Of a stretch of 64,000 nucleotides of DNA, positions 1-7,296 are shown piece after piece. Below the pieces are notes generated by a model. That model was not told where the DNA came from and did no database searches. It saw only the letters and a program-made list of their open reading frames with translations. Numbering within the stretch: position 1 is the stretch's first letter; each line of letters opens with the position of its first letter. The translations under genes were made by a program, and so were the position numbers. Source of the DNA: Tropicimonas sp. IMCC6043 (GTDB lineage Bacteria; Pseudomonadota; Alphaproteobacteria; Rhodobacterales; Rhodobacteraceae). The stretch is from NCBI RefSeq assembly GCF_004146235.1, contig NZ_SELO01000018.1:1-64000 (forward strand). Direction: 5' to 3'.

Positions 1-120
1 CGCAAAGCCGCCGCTCGAACCTACGAACCGCTTTGGCAGGTCGTCGGACACGTCTGCAACCTCTTCACTGAAGAAGAATGCTACAACTTCTTCAAGGCCG
101 CAGGCTATGAAACCGAATAG
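1..120 (+). pseudogene. IS630-type transposase, C-terminal end (runs off the left edge)
   Basis: Frame 1 is open from the first base to a TAG at 118-120 and encodes about 39 residues ending in CNLFTEEECYNFFKAAGYETE. This matches the usual C-terminus of IS630-family DDE transposases (an EEC-NFF-AGY pattern). Only the tail is inside the window, so it is unknown whether the gene is intact. Shortly after the stop, around 123-140, lies a GGGAACGCTCTAGCG stretch followed by TA. It probably marks the element's terminal inverted repeat and its TA target, because the neighbouring integrase frame loses family resemblance exactly there. Confidence 0.7.
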
Positions 121-137
121 ATTGGGAACGCTCTAGC

Positions 138-728
138 GTAAGTGATTGTTCCATTTCTGGAATAGTCGTCTATCCGCGCCTGCAAGTCCGAACGCGTGAG
201 ACTTGCCATGGGCGACGAAAGGAAATCTTTCAGTGTTCGCCTTAGCTCTCGCTCAACGGCCCTACCGGTCGATAGGCCGGACAAGCGCAGGTCGGCGTAG
301 ATCCGAAGCACTTGCTCGACTGAAAGCTGCGATGCTGCGATGCGCTCCGCCTCTAACCGTTCGACTTCCACCGCCGCGACCCTATCGACACCCCTGATTG
401 CCTCGGCCTCGATTTCTGCGGCAAGAGCGCGGGCCTCGGACAACCTGACGTCCGGCCACGCGCCGAGGGTGTGCTTTCTCTTTGGGCCGCCTTTGACGCG
501 CTTCTCGAACACCCAAGAGGATCGTTTCACCCCGACCCGTAGCATGAGCCCGCGTCGCAAGGCGTCCGCGTAGATATCCCGCCCTTTGATCGGCGGCTTG
601 ATGCTTTCCAGGAAACGGTCGGTCAGTTTTCGCTTGCTGTGATCTTTGGGGGACAATTGGGGGACATTTCTGCTTGGCTTCAGGGGGACTTCTATGGATG
701 ACAGTAGACAAAAACTGATTGGGGACAA
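138..728 (-). pseudogene. Tyrosine integrase (DUF4102 type), N-terminal remnant truncated by an IS
   Basis: About 195 residues of a P4-type integrase are readable. The N-terminal arm-binding (DUF4102) domain is clear: KLTDRFLESIKPP, then GLMLRVG, then WVFEKRV and HTLGAWPDVRLSEARALA. The core-binding region starts after it, but the catalytic domain (Arg-His-Arg-Tyr) is absent. The frame changes from family sequence to IS-end sequence at about 138, next to the IS630-type element, so the gene looks cut by that insertion. It faces away from the tRNA-Arg remnant at 829-878, the expected neighbour of an integrase. The first ATG is at 728; a start closer to KLTDRF is possible. Recombinase function is surely lost unless supplied elsewhere. 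Confidence 0.75.
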
Positions 729-828
729 GCGCTCAGGCCATTTAAAAACTTAAAATTTTTGCAAGTATCTCGGATGTGACTGGACGATGGCGGACGACTT
801 GGCACGATACGCCCAATTCTAGATGGTC

Positions 829-878
829 ACTGACTTCTAATCAGCAGGTTCGGGATTCGAGTCCTCGTGGGGTCGCCA
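829..878 (+). other. 3' half of tRNA-Arg(TCT), probable attachment-site remnant
   Basis: From the anticodon stem onward this reads as a tRNA. It has the 7-base loop CTTCTAA with anticodon TCT at 836-838, a variable region, a T-arm with TTCGAGT, and a terminal CCA at 876-878. No matching 5' acceptor or D-arm exists upstream. The T-stem has an A-C mismatch at the loop-closing pair, and the outer anticodon-stem pair is also mismatched, so it is not a functional tRNA. A 3' tRNA fragment beside an integrase is the classic scar left when an element inserts into a tRNA gene and displaces the original 3' end. Confidence 0.6.
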
Positions 879-1037
879 AGAATTTCTTTAGCTACTTGAA
901 TTTTATAGGGGGCTATTCTACCCAAGGCTTCCCCCTTTTGCGGCCGGAACAACGCGGAACTCAGACGCCAGAAGCCGCAGACGAAGAGCCGCTGCATACT
1001 CGAAAGGCCGACGCCGAGTTTCCTGTCCTTCCGCCAC

Positions 1038-2426
1038 TCAGATCGCGTTCGCGCAGCGCAGCCGGAGGACGTCCATCACCAACTGCGGCAACTCGAGGCA
1101 GGGCTGTTCAATCACCTGGCCATCGAGCCGCAACACCAGGGTGTGGAAATGACCCGCCCCCTTTGCTTCGGCCGGAATGATCGAGAAATGGGTGAGCCGG
1201 CCATAGGGAACGAAGATGTCGTTGGTCGCGTACCAGGCGACGCCGCGGCGATGCGCGGGCTCACCCCGGTTGAGGATCACGAGTTCCTTCGGCGAGTCGA
1301 GGATCATCACCCCTGTCGAGACGGCCCGTTTCCCCGCCGCATCGACACAACTCCGTCCCGCAGATTCGAAATGCACCGGCTCCAACGGCCCTTCGGTGCG
1401 TCGGCGGATTTCGAGCAACGCCGAGCCGAAGACGATATCGGCATCGGTAAACTCGACCTCCGGGAACTCCGGAAGCGCCGCCTTCGGGACAGCAGGCGCC
1501 GGAGAGAGCTTCGCGCGGACGAAATCCGTGACCCTGTCCATCAACTCGGACGACACCTGGTTGAACTCGAGCTTCAGCCGGTTGGCGTCCTTAAGATACA
1601 CCGTCCAGATTCCCTGAAGACGGTCGCTGAAGCTTCCGACCGCGGCCACGTCGTCCCAGGCGACCTGAGTCCGGGTCACGCTCCCGTCCTCGAGGCGCGC
1701 GAGGAAGAACCCGTCGTCATCGACGGCGAAGACAGCCTCGTACAGATCCATCCCTGGTCTGAGCTGCCGCCGGTCGGCATTGCGCGGAACCTTCAGGAGA
1801 AAACGCGCATGCTCATGTTCAGGAAAGAAGGTGCGGAATCTTGGCGGTATGTCTGCGGCGGCCTTAACTTCCGTGAGCCAGGGGCCGAAGGCGTCGTATT
1901 CCTTGCGGTCCTCGGGACTGGCGGCGTGATACCAGTTGACCGGTTTCGAGACGGTGTCATTGGCGTGTGTCATCGCTTCCTCCTCGAGTTTCCGGAAATG
2001 GGCCGACAGCAGGTCGAGCCCCTGCGACGCGGCAAGGCTGTCATCCGGCGCAAGGCGCGCGAAAGTCTCCCGCAGCCCCTGCCTGCGTCTTTCCGTTATG
2101 TGCGTCGCCAGCGCGGCGCCCGCCGGCGTCAGTTCGACCCGATAGCTGCGCTCGTCCTCCGGGATGTCCCGCCGCCCCAGGAGCCCCAGGTCCTCGAGAC
2201 GGCGCAACACCGCGGTCAGGCTGCCCTTCTGCATATTAAGACCACGACTGATCCGCGTCGGCGAGAGCGGCCCGTCCTCGGCGAGCGCCATCACCACCAT
2301 GACTTCGCTCTCGAGAAGACGCCTGCCACCAAACTCCGCGCTGTAGAGAAGCGGGGCGATGTGCACGGGCAAATGGCGCAGGAATTCACTCAGGCTGCGG
2401 CCGAGCCTGTCGGCAGAGGAGGCCAT
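1038..2426 (-). CDS. MarR-family regulator fused to a large C-terminal domain of unknown function
   Basis: The protein has 462 residues, three times the usual MarR length. Residues 1-145 form a winged helix: a recognition helix around MQKGSLTAVLRRLEDLGLL and a wing with DERSYRVELTPAG. The remaining 310 residues include a WYHAASPEDRKEYDAFGPWL segment and two stretches (about 190-310 and 320-460) that look like beta-rich, PH-like folds. I do not recognise this part as a named family. The ATG at 2426 was chosen because GGAG lies six bases upstream; a GTG four codons earlier is also open. It is monocistronic with a strong promoter just upstream. The ligand and targets are unknown. Confidence 0.75.
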   Translation of the reverse strand: MASSADRLGRSLSEFLRHLPVHIAPLLYSAEFGGRRLLESEVMVVMALAEDGPLSPTRISRGLNMQKGSLTAVLRRLEDLGLLGRRDIPEDERSYRVELTPAGAALATHITERRRQGLRETFARLAPDDSLAASQGLDLLSAHFRKLEEEAMTHANDTVSKPVNWYHAASPEDRKEYDAFGPWLTEVKAAADIPPRFRTFFPEHEHARFLLKVPRNADRRQLRPGMDLYEAVFAVDDDGFFLARLEDGSVTRTQVAWDDVAAVGSFSDRLQGIWTVYLKDANRLKLEFNQVSSELMDRVTDFVRAKLSPAPAVPKAALPEFPEVEFTDADIVFGSALLEIRRRTEGPLEPVHFESAGRSCVDAAGKRAVSTGVMILDSPKELVILNRGEPAHRRGVAWYATNDIFVPYGRLTHFSIIPAEAKGAGHFHTLVLRLDGQVIEQPCLELPQLVMDVLRLRCANAI

Positions 2427-2453
2427 CACGGACTCCACATTGTTTGATTTCTA

Positions 2454-2482
2454 ACTATACCGCGAAAGCAGTAAAAAGTCAA
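2454..2482 (-). promoter_or_regulatory. Sigma-70 promoter of the MarR-fusion gene
   Basis: On the minus strand there is TTGACT (2482-2477), a 17-base spacer and TATAGT (2459-2454), about 28 bases before the chosen ATG. This is one of the best consensus matches in the window. The short AT-rich leader between the -10 box and the start would suit autorepression, but I see no clean palindrome there. Confidence 0.65.
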
Positions 2483-2615
2483 AGAAATCCGGGGCACAGT
2501 CGGCGTGGTCAGTGCTGTTCCCGACCTCAGCAGAAGAAGCTGGGACGGCATCGGCGGTGCCGAGGCGCGGGTGCGGTTTCCATCCTTCCAGGCCGGTGTC
2601 ACGGGATCGCGAAAC

Positions 2616-3518
2616 TCAGGCAGGCTCGTCCCAACGAACGGACGCGAGCAAGGTGCGGCGCGACGAGGCGAGGTGCACGCGAAACAGTGCCAGCGCCGCC
2701 CTGTCGTCACCGGCGTCGAGCGCCTCGATGATCGCGAGATGTTCGCGGCAGGCCACGCGGTTGCGTTCTGCCTCGTCCGCCTTGTTCCAGCGGTAGTGGT
2801 AGTGGAAGATCAGTGGCACGATCTCGAAGAAATCATCAGCGAAACGGTTCTTCAAAAGCTCCATAAGAAGCCTGTGAAACCGCTCGTCGAGCCGCGGAAG
2901 GGCAAGCGCGCTCGCCGTATCGCGCTCCGCGACCTCGCGGAAGGCCGGTGCCATGGCGATGAGCTCGGCGCGCGCTGCGCTCTCGGGTCCATCCGCCAAC
3001 AGCACCTCGAATGCCTTCAGTTCGAACATCTCCCGCACGTCGAACAGTTCGATGGCGAAGGCGCGCGTGAAACCGCGCAGGACCCAATGCCGGTTCGGCT
3101 GCTTCTCGATTAACCCGAAGCGCGAAAAGCGGATCAGGAACTCGCGTACCGCCGAGGGGCTGGTGCCGAAAGTGCGCGCCAGTTCGCTCTCGCGCAAAAC
3201 TGCTCCCGGCTCCAGATCGCCGCCGAGAACATATTCCATGAAACGCGTCTCAATCTTCTGCGCCGTCGTCTGTGTCTCCTCGTCGCCGAAGCGGTCGGTG
3301 CCTTGCGGCGCGCGAAGCACGGTCTTGTAGCGCCCGTTCCAGGCGATCAGGCCCTGCGCCCGCAGCCGGTCCAGCACCGCCCGGACCGTCGTGCGCGAGA
3401 CACTCAAGTGTTCGGCGATGACGCTCTCCGAGGGCAACCGCCCCCGCGCACCGACGTCGTCCAGAATATCGAGGGCACGGTTGTAGGCGTCCTTGAAGAC
3501 GGCACTTGATCTGGCCAT
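2616..3518 (-). CDS. GntR-family (FCD) transcriptional regulator
   Basis: The protein has 300 residues. Residues 10-65 form the GntR winged helix (GRLPSESVIAEHLSVSRTTVRAVLDRLRAQGLI). A second GntR-like helix-turn-helix follows at about 90-150 (LEPGAVLRESELARTFGTSPSAVREFLIRFSRFGLI), then an all-helical FCD effector domain that carries the usual metal-type histidines (ERFHRLLMELL, then HYHYRW, then REHLAIIEALDAGD). Two successive winged helices are less common than one. The start at 3518 has GGGAG seven bases upstream. The gene is divergent from the lyxose isomerase across 138 bases, so a local regulator of that gene is the natural inference. A short GACA-N5-TGTC inverted repeat at 3615-3627 could be its operator. 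Confidence 0.85.
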   Translation of the reverse strand: MARSSAVFKDAYNRALDILDDVGARGRLPSESVIAEHLSVSRTTVRAVLDRLRAQGLIAWNGRYKTVLRAPQGTDRFGDEETQTTAQKIETRFMEYVLGGDLEPGAVLRESELARTFGTSPSAVREFLIRFSRFGLIEKQPNRHWVLRGFTRAFAIELFDVREMFELKAFEVLLADGPESAARAELIAMAPAFREVAERDTASALALPRLDERFHRLLMELLKNRFADDFFEIVPLIFHYHYRWNKADEAERNRVACREHLAIIEALDAGDDRAALALFRVHLASSRRTLLASVRWDEPA

Positions 3519-3656
3519 GGCACGACTCCCGCGTAGGATGCGCATTGAGGTACTACGGCCGCGCGAGTATGTCGAACCGAACCGTGTAGTGTCTCGCTGA
3601 CTGCCTGGGAGCGGGACACGGCCTGTCAATCGAACCGAGGCAACCGGGAGGTTCCG

Positions 3657-4343
3657 ATGAAGAGATCCAAGATCAACGAAATCATGGCGGCGGCGGACGA
3701 GATGATCCGCTCGTTCGGCTTCACCCTGCCGCCGTTTGCCTATTGGACGCCCGAGGAGTTCCGCGACAATGCGGTGAGCGCGGCGCGGGTGATTGACGCT
3801 CGGATGGGCTGGGACATCACCGATTTCGGGCAAGGCGATTTCGACCGGCTCGGCCTCTTTCTCTTCACGCTGCGCAATGGCGAGCTGAGCGACCTGAGAC
3901 GTGGCGGCGGCATGTGCTATGCCGAGAAGCTGTTGATTTCGCGACAAGATCAGATCTCGCCGATGCACCGCCACGTGGTGAAGGCGGAAGACATCATCAA
4001 CCGGGGAGGCGCGACCATGGCGATCGAGCTCTTCGGTTCCGACCCAGACGGGAATTTCGACCAGGGCGCGGGCGGCATGGTGATGTGCGACGGGATCGCA
4101 CGGCCCTTTAAACCCGGCGAGGTCCTGCTCTTCCAACCCGGCGAGAGCGTGACCTTGATGCCCGGCGACTGGCATGCCTTCTGGGGCGAGGGCGGCGACG
4201 TGCTGATCGGCGAGGTCTCGACGGTGAATGACGACCTGACCGACAACATTTACCGCGACCCGATCGGCCGGTTTTCCGAGATCGAGGAGGACGTCGCACC
4301 GACGCATCTTCTGGTGAGCGACTACGAGATCTGGCTGCGCTGA
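3657..4343 (+). CDS. D-lyxose/D-mannose ketol-isomerase (cupin)
   Basis: This 228-residue cupin matches the D-lyxose isomerase family (EC 5.3.1.15), which interconverts D-lyxose and D-xylulose and also D-mannose and D-fructose. The metal site is complete: His104 and His106 in MHRHVVKAEDI, Glu111 in the same segment, and His173 in PGDWHAFWGEGG. The start has GGGAGG shortly upstream. No sugar transporter or kinase lies next to it, so its substrate in the cell comes from family knowledge only. It is probably controlled by the divergent GntR regulator. Confidence 0.88.
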   Translation: MKRSKINEIMAAADEMIRSFGFTLPPFAYWTPEEFRDNAVSAARVIDARMGWDITDFGQGDFDRLGLFLFTLRNGELSDLRRGGGMCYAEKLLISRQDQISPMHRHVVKAEDIINRGGATMAIELFGSDPDGNFDQGAGGMVMCDGIARPFKPGEVLLFQPGESVTLMPGDWHAFWGEGGDVLIGEVSTVNDDLTDNIYRDPIGRFSEIEEDVAPTHLLVSDYEIWLR

Positions 4344-4416
4344 CGCAGCCGATTCCAGACCCGCGGCTTAGGATAGCCACGTCGCAGCCGGCACAGCCCA
4401 AGCGTGTGGCCGCGGG

Positions 4417-5502
4417 TCAGGGCGTGACGGAGTCGGTCTTGGCTCCGCCGTCCGGCTGCGCCGGCGCCAGCGTGGCACACCCGCGGCCGGCCCGCTTCGA
4501 GGCGTAGAGCGCGTCGTCGGCCGCAGCCAGCAGCGCCTCAATGCTCCGGTAGGGAGCCCGCTCGCTCGTCGTCACCCCGATCGAGCCCGAGATCCGCAAC
4601 CGGTCACCGCCTCTCTGGATCGGCTCCTCGAGCCGCCGGATAATGCGGCTGGAGATCTCCATCAGGAGAGAGGTATCGACCAGCCCCAGGAAGACCACGG
4701 TGAACTCGTCCCCACCGACGCGGGCGACGATGTCGTTCCGGCGCGTTTCGCGGACAAGACACCGGGCGACGATCTGTAGAACCTCGTCGCCGGCAGCATG
4801 GCCATGGGTGTCGTTGACCTGCTTGAAATAGTCGATATCGAGATGCAGAAGGCCGAAGGCGATCCGGTCGCGAACCAGTCGCGCCAGGACATGGTCCAAA
4901 GCGCGACGGTTTTTCAGCCCCGTCAACGTATCCGTGAATGCCTGCTCCTCGGCGGCGATCTTCGCTCCCTGCAGGCGCAGGTTCAGTTTTTTCGACTCGT
5001 TCAGCGCCGCGGATTTCGCCTCGACGAGATAAAGCATCTCGACGGCGAGATCCGTGACGGCGAAATCGGCGGCCGTCAGGTCATAGAAGCGGACCGCGTC
5101 GACAAGAGAAAACCCGAAGGAGAGGTTCAGGAGCGCGCCCTCCCGTTCGCCGAGCGACACGATGACCGCCTTCAGGTTCCGCTGTGATGCATTTGCCTGG
5201 GACAGCGTGAGGGAGAGCCGACCACCTTCGGCCTGGAGGAGATCAAAGACACTCCGCGCACCGCGCGGCCTGCGGATCTCGAAGAGCCGGAACAGGTTCT
5301 CGCCCACCAGATCGCGGCGCGGAAAGAGTTTCTGCAACGTCCGGGCGGCGCGGAGGATATGTCCGTCCGGTCCGACCACCATATGCATCGGCATCAGCCG
5401 GTCGAGCGCTGAGTCCGCAAGCGACAGCCCGGTCTCGGCGGCGGTCGAGCCTCCTTGGGGCCGGGAGCTGACGGTTGCGGACGTGACCTCGGGCCGGCTC
5501 AC
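4417..5502 (-). CDS. Diguanylate cyclase with H-NOX-associated (HNOBA) sensor domain
   Basis: The protein has 361 residues. Residues 30-180 match the PAS-like HNOBA domain that partners H-NOX proteins (MVVGPDGHILRA, NLFRLFEIRRP). A coiled-coil linker (about 183-203) leads to a GGDEF domain. The active motif is VGGDEF, and RRND five residues before it fits the inhibitory I-site, so the enzyme should make cyclic di-GMP and be product-inhibited. No EAL domain is present. The start codon overlaps the upstream H-NOX-like gene by four bases, so the two are co-translated. The inferred role is c-di-GMP output controlled by that partner. A sensory input through nitric oxide is questionable because the partner lacks the heme ligand. 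Confidence 0.88.
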   Translation of the reverse strand: MSRPEVTSATVSSRPQGGSTAAETGLSLADSALDRLMPMHMVVGPDGHILRAARTLQKLFPRRDLVGENLFRLFEIRRPRGARSVFDLLQAEGGRLSLTLSQANASQRNLKAVIVSLGEREGALLNLSFGFSLVDAVRFYDLTAADFAVTDLAVEMLYLVEAKSAALNESKKLNLRLQGAKIAAEEQAFTDTLTGLKNRRALDHVLARLVRDRIAFGLLHLDIDYFKQVNDTHGHAAGDEVLQIVARCLVRETRRNDIVARVGGDEFTVVFLGLVDTSLLMEISSRIIRRLEEPIQRGGDRLRISGSIGVTTSERAPYRSIEALLAAADDALYASKRAGRGCATLAPAQPDGGAKTDSVTP

Positions 5503-6107
5503 CGACGCACCTCCTGCACCCTGCTGAACGGTCGCGCCAACGAGAAACTACGGCCTTCGGAAAATTCGGCATCGAGAAGGCTGATCCGGATCACGATCTC
5601 CCCCCCATCCAGCTCCACGTGTTCGAGAAAAACGAGCGCTCCGTAATCGTCGGCCAGCGCCCGGAGGATCCCCATCAGAACGTAGGCGAAGCCGCGATCT
5701 GCACCGTGAACACGAAGCTCGAACTGCCCGTCCTCACCGCCGAAGAGCTCGAGGCCGGGCATCTCGAGATCGGGCACGGCGAGCCGCGCGCGATCCGGCA
5801 GATCGTCCAGAGACGATAGGAATTCTGCGAAGGTGACACCACCGAACCGCAAGAGGCGGCGGATCGCCTCGGTATTGGGGTGGCTGATGAGATAGGTGCC
5901 GACATCCTCAAGCACCATGTCCACCGGCTTGTCGAGCCTTTGCGTCACGTTATCAAGCAGATCATGCGTCAGCGTGTCGTCGTAGACGAGCATCGCCTCG
6001 AATCCGGCGGCGCTGATGCCGATCTTCTCGGCGATATCCGACCAGAGCGCATCCCCATAGGTGTCCCTGACGAAGCATTGGATGGATCGATTGACGAGAC
6101 CGTGCAT
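5499..6107 (-). CDS. H-NOX-like (heme NO-binding fold) protein lacking the heme-ligand histidine
   Basis: The 202 residues follow the H-NOX fold from MHGLVNRSIQCFVRDTYGD onward. Lined up without gaps against classic members around FLSSLDDLPDRARLAVPDLEMPGL, the proximal heme-ligand His position is Pro104. In the YxSxR motif, Tyr and Ser are replaced by His134 and Ala136, and only Arg138 remains. Heme and NO binding in the usual way is therefore doubtful. The gene sits directly ahead of, and overlaps, an HNOBA-GGDEF cyclase, which is the normal partner arrangement. It may sense another ligand, bind heme through a different residue, or act only as a protein partner. Direct TAAGAAA repeats lie upstream near 6137-6160. 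Confidence 0.82.
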   Translation of the reverse strand: MHGLVNRSIQCFVRDTYGDALWSDIAEKIGISAAGFEAMLVYDDTLTHDLLDNVTQRLDKPVDMVLEDVGTYLISHPNTEAIRRLLRFGGVTFAEFLSSLDDLPDRARLAVPDLEMPGLELFGGEDGQFELRVHGADRGFAYVLMGILRALADDYGALVFLEHVELDGGEIVIRISLLDAEFSEGRSFSLARPFSRVQEVRR

Positions 6108-6209
6108 GGGATGGCCATTCCTCCGCCGAGGAGGCTAAGAAATTTGGCTTAAGAAAGTGACAACGTCGACCAGCGACCAATCGTAGGGAAGGGAAAAGAA
6201 GTGGTTCGG

Positions 6210-6905
6210 TCAGGCAAGACCCAGCCAGTCGGGAAGATGACCGATATCGGGAAGGACGACGGCGGCATGTCCGGCGAGATGCTCGCGCCTTGCCGGGCCG
6301 GACAGTACCGCAATCGGCACCATGCCGGCCGCCGCACCGGCGTGGAGATCATGGGTCGAGTCGCCAACCATCGCTACCTGCTCCGGCGGGAGGCCGATCG
6401 TCTCGCAGAAGGCAAGGCACTGGCCGGGATCCGGTTTCGCCCCATGACCGCTGTCTGCGCCGACGACGAAATCAAAACATGCAAGGGCACCAATGCTGGA
6501 TAGCTGCTCCCTCGCAGCGGCCTCCGCATCGTTGGTGGCGACGCCAAGGACCAAGCCACTGGCCTTGAGCTGCGCCAAGAGCGGCACCAGCGGGACGGCC
6601 TCGACCGGCGTGAGCCACTTTGAGCTCGCGATCAGATAATCCACAAGTTGAGCGCGATCCATTTCCGGCAGTTCCGGCAAAAGTGCTGCGACCGAGTCAT
6701 CCACTGTGCCAGCAATTGCCACGCTATCAGGCGCAAAGCGTCGCGCCAGCCGGTCGAGCCGGATGCGGCTGGCGAGAAGGTCGGCATGACCGGTATCGCC
6801 GTCGGCGAGGTCCAGAACGAGGTCGGCCGCCCATCCCCCCCAGGTCGCCTGAAAGTCGAACAGCGTCCCGTCCTTGTCGAAGAGCAATCCGCGGATCTTC
6901 GGCAT
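6210..6905 (-). CDS. HAD-family hydrolase, phosphoglycolate phosphatase-like
   Basis: The protein has 231 residues. HAD motif I is FDKDGTLFDF (nucleophile Asp10 and Asp12), motif II lies around GVATND, and motifs III-IV cover KPDPGQCLAF and MVGDSTHDLHAGAAAG. An inserted helical cap lies at about 20-95, as in the Gph/PGP subgroup. It should dephosphorylate a small phosphorylated metabolite such as 2-phosphoglycolate, but this subgroup is promiscuous. It lies 12 bases downstream of the DUF3572 gene on the same strand and is probably co-transcribed with it. Confidence 0.8.
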   Translation of the reverse strand: MPKIRGLLFDKDGTLFDFQATWGGWAADLVLDLADGDTGHADLLASRIRLDRLARRFAPDSVAIAGTVDDSVAALLPELPEMDRAQLVDYLIASSKWLTPVEAVPLVPLLAQLKASGLVLGVATNDAEAAAREQLSSIGALACFDFVVGADSGHGAKPDPGQCLAFCETIGLPPEQVAMVGDSTHDLHAGAAAGMVPIAVLSGPARREHLAGHAAVVLPDIGHLPDWLGLA

Positions 6906-6917
6906 CGCAGGTTCCTC

Positions 6918-7229
6918 TCAGGTCCAGTTCGGCAGCGCACCGCCTGAAAGCGCCTGCCGCGCCGCGAGCGGCGCACGATAGTCCAGCCGCGCCGAATCGC
7001 AGAAGGCAATAACCCAGTCGTCATCCATGACCAGGAAATCCAGCACGGAGGCAAGGAAGAGCGGGTCTTCCGCCCCGGCTTTCGCGTCTTGCAAAGACGC
7101 GCCGGTCGCGCCGAGAAAGACCGGCAGGAGCGCGTCATTCCCGATCAGCCAGGCGAGCGCTGTGATCGCCAGCGTCTCTGCGGAGTCTCTGTGCATCGGT
7201 GGTCCGTAAAACTCTGAGAAAGGTTTCAT
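6918..7229 (-). CDS. DUF3572 family protein
   Basis: This is a small alpha-helical protein of 103 residues, or 92 if translation starts at the internal ATG at 7196 (MHRDSAETLAITALAWL), which aligns better with the family. It has the DUF3572 signature: AxxALAWLIGNDALLPVFLGATG and FLVMDDDWVIAFCD. The function is unknown. In many alphaproteobacteria this family sits next to pleD, as here, where it is divergent across 67 bases. That conserved pairing suggests a cell-cycle or c-di-GMP link, but this is inference only. Confidence 0.75.
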   Translation of the reverse strand: MKPFSEFYGPPMHRDSAETLAITALAWLIGNDALLPVFLGATGASLQDAKAGAEDPLFLASVLDFLVMDDDWVIAFCDSARLDYRAPLAARQALSGGALPNWT

Positions 7230-7296
7230 TAACCAATCTCAAGAATGATGCAACGGAACAAGAGCCGGAGAGAGCTCGACACAGGAGTGTGGCGAT

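Noticed and set aside
829-878. Functional tRNA-Arg
   Set aside because: The 5' half is missing and the T-stem is mismatched.
2616-4307. Longer form of the GntR regulator
   Set aside because: The extra 260 codons are antisense to the lyxose isomerase; the start at 3518 has a proper ribosome site.
7226-7235. TTAACC-type CtrA half-site between DUF3572 and pleD
   Set aside because: Only one short half-site is visible; no full TTAA-N7-TTAA element.
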